43,351 nucleotides of DNA from NCBI RefSeq assembly GCF_946479415.1, contig NZ_CAMLFY010000025.1:1-43351 (forward strand), given 5' to 3'. Shown here one piece after another: positions 34,269-40,800 of this stretch. Within the stretch, counting starts at the first letter, position 1; every line of letters begins with the position of its first letter. The stretch comes from an uncultured Shinella sp. GTDB lineage: Bacteria; Pseudomonadota; Alphaproteobacteria; Rhizobiales; Rhizobiaceae. The position numbers and the translations under genes are program-made. The notes under the pieces were generated by a model that worked only from the letters and a program-made list of their open reading frames with translations, was not told where the DNA came from and did no database searches.

Positions 34269-35639
34269 ATGGAAACGAAAGCCAATTACGCCATCGTCGG
34301 TTTCTTCACCGTGCTCGTGATGGCCGCCGCCTTCGGCTTCGTCTATTGGATGTCGCAATACGGCCGTAGTGGCGACATGGCGCAGCTCGCCATCCGCATT
34401 CCGGGCTCCGCCAATGGTCTGAGCATTGGTTCGCCCGTGCGCTTCAACGGCATTCCGGTCGGCTCCGTGCGCAGCCTTGCCATCGATGCGGACGATCCGC
34501 GCTTTTCGGTCGCCATGACCGAGGTCGCGACGAGTGCGCCGGTCAAGCAGTCGACCTCGGCCGTGCTCGAAGTGCAGGGCCTGACGGGTGCGGCCTATAT
34601 CGAACTCTCCGGTGGCGATGCCGGCGCCGAGAACATTCTCCAGAAGGCGTTCGATACCGAGACGGCCGCCGTGCTGGAGGCCGAGCAATCGAGCGTTACC
34701 AACATCCTGTCGACCGCCGACAAGATCCTGAAGCGCGCCGATGCCGCCATCACCGACATTCAAGGCTTTGTCGCCGATGCGCGCGGGCCGCTGACCAAGA
34801 CCATCAACAATGCCGAGCAGTTTTCCGATTCGCTCGCACGCAACGGCAAGAATATCGACGAGTTCCTGAAGAGCGTCGGCGGCCTGTCGGAAACCTTCCG
34901 CAATCTCTCCGGCCGGCTGGATTCGACGCTCGCTTCGGTCGATGACCTCATCAAGGCCGTCGATCCCAAGAAGGTCGAGGATTTCGTCGGCAATGTCGAC
35001 AAGATCAGCAAGGACATCGCGGCCGCCTCCGGTGACGTGAAGACGACCGTCGAGGGCTTCCGCAAGACGGCGGAAACCTTCGATACGTTCGGCAAGAACG
35101 CCAATGCAGCGCTCGACAAGGTCGACACGCTGATTGCCGCCGTCGACACGCAGAAGGTCTCAGGCGCGATCGACAATATCTCGGTGGCAAGCGCCGATGC
35201 CCGCAAGGCAATCGCCTCGGTCACCGGCGTTGCCAATCGCATTGGCGAGCGCCAGGAGGATATCGACCAGATCATCACCGACGTGAAGCAGATGACCAAC
35301 AAGCTGAACGCCGCTTCCACGCGCGTCGACGGCGTGCTCGCCAAGCTTGACGGTTTCCTGGGCGAAGGTGATTCCGAATCGCTCTTCGCCGAGGCCAAGG
35401 CGACGCTGCAATCGATCAAGCAGGCTGCCGATACGCTGAACGGCCGCATCGGCCCGATCGCCGATGGCCTCCAGCGCTTCTCCGGCTCGGGCCTGCGGGA
35501 TGTGGAAACGCTGGTGCAGGATACGCGCCGCACGATCCAGAACCTCGACAGCGCGATTTCGGGCTTTGAGCGCGATCCGCAGCGTCTGCTGTTCGGCGGC
35601 GAGACGGTGAAGCAGTATGACGGGCGCACGCGGCGCTAA
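34269..35639 (+). CDS. mlaD: MlaD-like MCE-domain protein
   Basis: Periplasmic lipid-shuttle subunit anchored by one N-terminal helix, 456 aa. METKANYAIVGFFTVLVMAAAFGFVYW is the usual MlaD start, followed by the MCE domain at about 40-115 (ANGLSIGSPVRFNGIPVGSVRSLAI, LEVQGLTGAAYIELSGGD). The remaining 320 residues are long helices rich in Asp, Lys, Asn and Ala (for example TVEGFRKTAETFDTFGKNANAALDK), much longer than the 183-aa E. coli MlaD, so this belongs to the long-tail type likely to reach further across the periplasm, as in PqiB or Mce proteins. It lies 60 bp after the ATPase gene. Confidence 0.9.
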   Translation: METKANYAIVGFFTVLVMAAAFGFVYWMSQYGRSGDMAQLAIRIPGSANGLSIGSPVRFNGIPVGSVRSLAIDADDPRFSVAMTEVATSAPVKQSTSAVLEVQGLTGAAYIELSGGDAGAENILQKAFDTETAAVLEAEQSSVTNILSTADKILKRADAAITDIQGFVADARGPLTKTINNAEQFSDSLARNGKNIDEFLKSVGGLSETFRNLSGRLDSTLASVDDLIKAVDPKKVEDFVGNVDKISKDIAAASGDVKTTVEGFRKTAETFDTFGKNANAALDKVDTLIAAVDTQKVSGAIDNISVASADARKAIASVTGVANRIGERQEDIDQIITDVKQMTNKLNAASTRVDGVLAKLDGFLGEGDSESLFAEAKATLQSIKQAADTLNGRIGPIADGLQRFSGSGLRDVETLVQDTRRTIQNLDSAISGFERDPQRLLFGGETVKQYDGRTRR

Positions 35640-35640
35640 A

Positions 35641-35692
35641 GCAATTCCAGCAAAAGTGCGTAGCGGTTTTGCGTCCGGAATTGCGCAGAAAT
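35641..35692 (+). repeat. Palindromic intergenic repeat, second family
   Basis: Just after the mlaD stop: GCAATTCC (35641-35648) pairs with GGAATTGC (35677-35684) and inside it GCAAAA pairs with TTTTGC, giving a stepped hairpin followed by an A-rich tail. It resembles the short repeats I recall from intergenic spaces of rhizobial genomes; only one copy of this family is in the window. Confidence 0.65.
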
Positions 35693-35868
35693 AAAAGAGA
35701 TGGGCATTTTCGCGATTCGAAGAAAAGCGGAGATGATCCAAGCGGCAGGTGTGGCTCTATTTCCACAATGGTAATCCGGATGTTTCGGACGTGAATTTGT
35801 CCGGTATCGCAGCCGTGACTTGTTGTTGTGCCGCTGCTAGACATTGAGTCTGTGGCTTTGAGGACGAG

Positions 35869-36486
35869 ATGACGGTATCGGGTATGGAGTTGTTGCGGAA
35901 CGGAACGGCGGCGCGCGCTGCCCTGATCGCCGTTCTGGCGGCAACGCTTGTCGCGTGCGGCAGCAAGGCCGCGAACAACGATACGTTCAGCCTCTCTGCG
36001 CTGTCCTCCGTCGAAGGTCCGTCTGCCAAGAGCCGCCAGCTTCTCGTGCCGCAGCCTTCCGCGCTGAAGGCACTGGACAGCGAGCAGATCGTCATCCGCC
36101 CGACGCCCTCCGAAATCCAGTATCTCGCCAAGGCGCAGTGGAGCGACAGCCTGAGCAAGATGGTGCAGGCCAAGCTCGTCCAGGCCTTCGAGAACACCGG
36201 TCGTCTCGGCGGCGTCGGCATGCCGGGGCAGGGCCTTGCGATCGACTATCAGCTCGTTACCGATATCAGGTCCTTCGAAGTACAGGCGTCGGGTGCGGAT
36301 ACGGCCGTGGTGGAAATTTCGGCCAAGCTGCTCAATGACCGCAATGGCACGGTGCGCTCGCAGAAGGTTTTCCGCGCGACGGTGCCGGTTAGCGGTACGG
36401 GCAACCCGGCTTTCGTGAAGGCGCTCGATGCGGCCTTCGCGCGCGTGACCGCCGATATCGTCGGCTGGACACTCTCTACGATCTAA
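35869..36486 (+). CDS. ABC-type transport auxiliary lipoprotein of the Mla/MCE cluster
   Basis: A 205-aa outer-membrane-type lipoprotein. The signal peptide ends in the lipobox LVAC with the lipidated cysteine at residue 30, followed by Gly, not Asp, so it should go to the outer membrane. The mature part matches the ABC_trans_aux (PqiC-like) fold: LLVPQPSALKALDSEQIVIRPTPSEIQYLAKAQWSDSLSKMVQAKLVQAFENTG, then beta strands and VKALDAAFARVTADIVGW. Such proteins dock MCE tunnels at the outer membrane. ATG 35869 has GAGG close before it. It is 229 bp beyond mlaD, past a repeat, so may have its own promoter. A strong terminator closes the cluster. Confidence 0.88.
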   Translation: MTVSGMELLRNGTAARAALIAVLAATLVACGSKAANNDTFSLSALSSVEGPSAKSRQLLVPQPSALKALDSEQIVIRPTPSEIQYLAKAQWSDSLSKMVQAKLVQAFENTGRLGGVGMPGQGLAIDYQLVTDIRSFEVQASGADTAVVEISAKLLNDRNGTVRSQKVFRATVPVSGTGNPAFVKALDAAFARVTADIVGWTLSTI

Positions 36487-36509
36487 GCCTGATTTTTCAG
36501 AGCGTTCGG

Positions 36510-36543
36510 AAACGGTGCGCAGCGTGGGCTGCGCACCGTTTTT
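36510..36543 (+). terminator. Intrinsic terminator of the Mla/MCE cluster
   Basis: A 14-bp perfect stem, AAACGGTGCGCAGC (36510-36523) with GCTGCGCACCGTTT (36528-36541), four-base loop and T tail. It lies between the lipoprotein stop and the convergent Tim44-domain gene, whose stop is at 36548. Confidence 0.92.
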
Positions 36544-36547
36544 GCAT

Positions 36548-37522
36548 TCAGGCGTCCGCGACACCCTGGATGGCCGAGACCTTCCACTCGCCGCCATCGC
36601 GGCGCAGGAACGTCCAGATTTCGACGGCTTCCGTCAGATTGTCCGGATCGCCGGAAACGAGGCGGCCGGTCGAGCGGTCGCGCATCACGTCGATGCTCTC
36701 GTAGCGCATCGCCACGGTCGCATAGTCATCCGAGCCTTCGCGCCAGGCTTCGGCAACATCGCCCTGCACGAGGTGGATATCCTTGACCTCGTTCCTCAGG
36801 CCCTGGGTGGCGTTGTCGCTCAGTTCCTCGGCGAGATAGGACATGGCTTCCGGCGTCGTGATCTGACGCAGCGTGCGGAAGTCTTCCGCCGCATAGGCCG
36901 CCTGTAGTTCCTTCAGCATGCTTTCGAACTGTTCGAGGTCCGCCTGCTGGATACCGATTTCATCATTGTTTTTCGATTGGGCAGGTGCCTGCCGGCTGCC
37001 GCCGCCGATGCGGGGGATTTCGAAATCGGAGGCGCCGCCCTGATAGGCGCTGCGGGCCTGGCCATTGCCGGCATAGGCGGGCGCATTGCGCTGCGCGAAC
37101 ATGCGCCGCAGGAAGAAGAACAGGCCGGCGATCAGCGCCACCTGCAGGATGAGGCCAAGGAAGCCGATGCCGCCACCCATACCGGAGCCGAGCAGCATGC
37201 CGATGAGGCCGCCCAGCATCAGGCCGCCAAGCAGCCTGCCGCCGAAGCCGCCGAACAGGCCGGGACGCTGGTTCGCTGCGGTCGTGGTGTTGCGGCCGGC
37301 GGAGGGTTGCGCGGACTGCTGGCGCGTCATGGTGCGGTCGATCGGCTGGGCTTCCGTCGGCGAGGTGCGCGTCGTCGAAGGTGTCGAGAATGTCCGCGTG
37401 CCGCGGCTGCCGAAACCACCGCCGGCGCGGCGCGCTTCCGCGACGTCAACGACCGTGACGATCGTCATCAGCGCAATCGCCAGCGTTGCCAGCACACGCC
37501 CAAATCCCTGTATAAACATCAT
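36548..37522 (-). CDS. Tim44-like domain protein, membrane-anchored
   Basis: A 324-aa protein starting MMFIQGFGRVLATLAIALMTIVTVVDVAEA (signal peptide or anchor). A low-complexity Ser/Thr/Arg region follows, then a Gly-rich hydrophobic block with two helices (GGFGGRLLGGLMLGGLIGMLLGSGMGGG, FLGLILQVALIAGLFFFLRRM), and a C-terminal Tim44/calcium-gated-like domain from about residue 195 (LEQFESMLKELQAAYAAEDFRTLRQITTPEAMSYL to EIWTFLRRDGGEWKVSAIQGV). In mitochondria Tim44 binds inner-membrane lipids during import; bacterial members are uncharacterised, though membrane association is expected. GAGACGG lies before the start. It stands upstream-facing, after a repeat cluster that separates it from the GPR-like gene. 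Confidence 0.87.
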   Translation of the reverse strand: MMFIQGFGRVLATLAIALMTIVTVVDVAEARRAGGGFGSRGTRTFSTPSTTRTSPTEAQPIDRTMTRQQSAQPSAGRNTTTAANQRPGLFGGFGGRLLGGLMLGGLIGMLLGSGMGGGIGFLGLILQVALIAGLFFFLRRMFAQRNAPAYAGNGQARSAYQGGASDFEIPRIGGGSRQAPAQSKNNDEIGIQQADLEQFESMLKELQAAYAAEDFRTLRQITTPEAMSYLAEELSDNATQGLRNEVKDIHLVQGDVAEAWREGSDDYATVAMRYESIDVMRDRSTGRLVSGDPDNLTEAVEIWTFLRRDGGEWKVSAIQGVADA

Positions 37523-37552
37523 ATTCCGTCTCTCTTCCCCTTGGCACTTTCA

Positions 37553-37610
37553 AGAGCATTTCCAGCCGAAGCGAATTCGCTTCGGCGTCGGACAATGCGA
37601 TAAAAACAAA
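37553..37610 (+). repeat. Palindromic intergenic repeat, copy 2
   Basis: AGAGCATTTCCAGCCGAAGC followed by GAATTCGCTTCGGC and an ATGCGATAAAAACAAA tail. The central GCCGAAGCGAATTCGCTTCGGC is a perfect 22-bp palindrome. It matches the copy at 20991-21050, which is on the opposite strand and differs at a few positions. Confidence 0.85.
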
Positions 37611-37612
37611 CC

Positions 37613-37658
37613 CCCAGAGCATTTCCGGCGAGCCGCAGTTCGCCGGAAATGCTCTGGG
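37613..37658. repeat. Long inverted repeat with 19-bp perfect stem
   Basis: Arms at 37613-37631 and 37640-37658 are exact reverse complements (first arm begins CCCAGAGCATTTCCGG) around an 8-base loop. It shares AGAGCATTTCC with the neighbouring repeat family, three bases away, as if two related elements inserted in tandem or one has been partly duplicated. Confidence 0.85.
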
Positions 37659-37762
37659 TGCGTCGGGACGCATATAGAGGCGGGGCGCGCGGATTATAAG
37701 GTTTTGGCGCGGGGAAACGGCGCGAACGCCTCACATCTGCGTTATCGGCGCGTTATCACAGC

Positions 37763-37789
37763 AAAACGGCCGCCCGGAGGGACGGCCGT
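37763..37789 (-). terminator. Likely terminator of the GPR-like gene
   Basis: Stem ACGGCCG/CCC (37766-37775) with GGG/CGGCCGT (37779-37789) and one bulged base; on the minus strand it ends in TTTT (37766-37763). It lies 25 bp after the gene's TAA stop. Confidence 0.7.
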
Positions 37790-37813
37790 CGCTGTTTTCG
37801 ATCCCGACTGCGC

Positions 37814-40800
37814 TTAGCTGAAGCGGCCTGCCGCATGGGCCAGCATGGTGTAGACCTTGCCGGTATCCGAGGTGAGGTAGGTCTGCGTCATCACCTTGTC
37901 GCGGTCGTTGCGGGCGACATCGGCAAGCAGCTTTTCGAAGTCCGAGATGTAGCGGTCGACCGCGGTGCGGAATTCCGGCTCGCGCTCGTACTTACGCTTG
38001 ATCTCGTCGAAGGTCTGCTGGCCCTTCAGCGTGTAGAGGCGGCGCGTGAACACGTCGCGCTCGCCGCGCTGGTAGCGGCGCCACAGATCGACCGAGGCAT
38101 CGTGATCGATGGCGCGGGCGATATCGACGGAGAGCGAGTTCAGCGATTCCACGACATGGCGCGGATTGCGCGTGTCGGCCGGGCGGGCGGCCTGGGCCTC
38201 GCCGCGCGGCTGGGCGAACTGCGCTTCTTCGCGCGACACGGCGCCACGCAGCAGGTCCCGCATCCAGCCGCCTTCGCCAGCCGTCTTGGCATCGGCTTCG
38301 GCGGGCAGGGGCTGCGCACGCTGCGGCACGGTGGCGCTCGCCGCACGCTCAAGGCCGAGGCTGCCGCGCAGCTGGGCCGGCTCTTCGCGGCGCGGCTCGA
38401 CGGCGCGGGTTTCCTGCACCGGCTGCTGCTGTACCACAGGCTGCTGGACGGCCGGGCGGGAGACTTCGAGTGCCGAGGACGATTTGCCGATGATGTCGGA
38501 CAGGTCCTGCAGCGCCTTGATCTGCTCGCTGACGGCGCGGCGCATCTGGGCGGCATTTTCCTTGGCTTCTTCCGGAAGGTCGAAGGCGCCGCGCTTCAGT
38601 TCGCCACGGGTCTGGTCGAGCTCCTTGCGGATCTCGGAGGCCGCACGGCGGATTTCTTCGGTCGCACCGGAGAACTTGCCGATGGCTTCCTCGACGGCCT
38701 CGCGCATGGATTCGCGCATGACGGTCGTGGCGGCCTCGGACTTCTTGCCGGATTCCGAAAGCAGGCGGTCGACATCGGAGAGCGAGGCGCCGACGCTGCC
38801 GCGCAGGCGGTTCGCCACTTCCTTGGTCCGCTCTTCGGCGCGCGTGAACGCGCCCTCGACGGATTGGCCCGCTTCCTCGCCAGCCTTGACCAGCTGATCG
38901 CGCAGGGTGCTGGCGGCCGCTTCTGCACGCTTTTCGGTCTCGCCGAGAATGCGGCCGACTTCGGCAAACGAGCTCTGGATGCCGCCGCGCAGATTGCCTG
39001 CGATCAGGTTGGAGCGCTCTTCGGCGCGGCTGAAGACGCCTTCGACCATGCCTTCGAGCGACTGCATCGTCTTTTCGATCTCTTCCGAACGCTGGACGAG
39101 GCCGACGGAGAGCGAGCGTAGCGCATCCTGGCGCTCTTCCAGCGTCGAAACGAGGTTCGACTGGGCGGCGGCGAGCAGGTCGGAGGCCTGCGACAGGATC
39201 TTCGAATGATCCTCGAAGCGCCCGACGATGCCGCCGATCTGCGAGAGCGTGCCGGCCGAAATGTCGGACAGGCGATCGACCTTGCCTTCCAGCAGGCGCG
39301 AGGTGGTGGCGACCATATCTGCGGCGCGTTCGGCCGAGGTGGTGAAGCGCTCCGACGTGCTGGTCAGACGGCCGTCGATGGCGCCGAGCGTCTGGCTGGC
39401 GGCGTCGACGAGGCCGGCAATCGCGCCGTTGCTCTCGGAGAGGCGGGCGATCAGGCCCTCGACATTGGCGGCAAGGCCGTTCTCGATGTCGCGCATCGCG
39501 CCGGCCGCTTCTTCCGTTCGGCTGGAGATCGCGGCAAGCGTATCGGCCGTGCGGGCGGAGATGGCGTTGATCAGCGCGGCATTCTCGTTGCGCAGACGGT
39601 CAGCACTGTCCCGGGCGACGCTGCTGATGCTTTCGGCGGTTTCACGACCAACGCCAGTGATGCGCTCGACGGCCTCACGGCCGACAGCCGCGTAGTCGTT
39701 GATGACGGGACGGGCTTCCTCGTTGATGAGGCGCGAGAGTTCTTCCGTGCGGCTTGCCAGCATGGAGTTGAGTTCACGCGTACGGTCGTCAAGCGTCGAA
39801 CGAATGGAGGCGCCACGCGCTTCCAGCGCCTTCTCGACATCACCGAGACCGGTGCGCAGCGACTGCGCCTGGCTGGCAAGACGGCCTTCCGTTTCGGCGA
39901 AGCGGGCGACGGCGGCAGTGGTGGTCTCATCGACCGCGCGGGTGAAGGCTTCGTTGCGGACCGAGAGATTTTCGGCGAATTCGTCGCCGGTCTTGGCGAT
40001 GTTTTCCGCGACACGCTGGGCCTCGACGCCCATTTCCTGCGCTGCGCGCGAAACGGCACCGCGCAGCGAGCTGGACAGATGGGCGAATTCCTCGCCGGTC
40101 TTGGCGAGAGACTGCGCCGAGCGGATTGCTTCGGCATCCATGTCCTGGGCGGCCTGCGAGACGGCGTCGCGCAGCGTCTGGGCAAGGCCGGCGGCCTTGC
40201 CGTCGATCGTGCGGTTGACGCTGTCGAGACCGATGGTGAGCGCCCGGTCCATCGTGCCGAGACGTTCCTCGATGCGGCCGGTCTTTTCATCGATGGTTGC
40301 AGCGATACGTTCGGAGGCTTCCGTCGATACGCGTTCGATGTCGCCGGTGCGCAGTGCTAGCGTACCGTCGATGCGGTCGGTCGCTTCGCCGGTAAGGCGG
40401 GCGATCTCGCTTGCGCGTTCCGTAAGGGTGTCTTCGAGACGGGTCGTGGCGGCGCCGGCAACACGTTCGAGGTCCGACGTGCGGCCCGAAAGCGTGGTGT
40501 CGATGCGCTGGGCAACGTCGCCGGCAATGCGTTCGATTTCCGCGGCACGGCCCGAAAGCACGGTGTCGATGCGCTGCGCGGTATCGCCGGCAACGCGCTC
40601 GATTTCGGCGGCGCGGCCGGAGAGCGAGGCGTCGATGCGCTGGGCGGCATTCTCGGCGATCAGGTCGATTTCGAGCGCGCGGCCCGTCAGCGTGCTGTCG
40701 ATGCGCTCGGCTGCCGCCGTCGTTACCCGTTCGATATCGTCGAGGCGGCCGGAAAGCGCGCCTTCGATGCGGTCGGCTGCATTCGCGCTGACGCGCTCGA

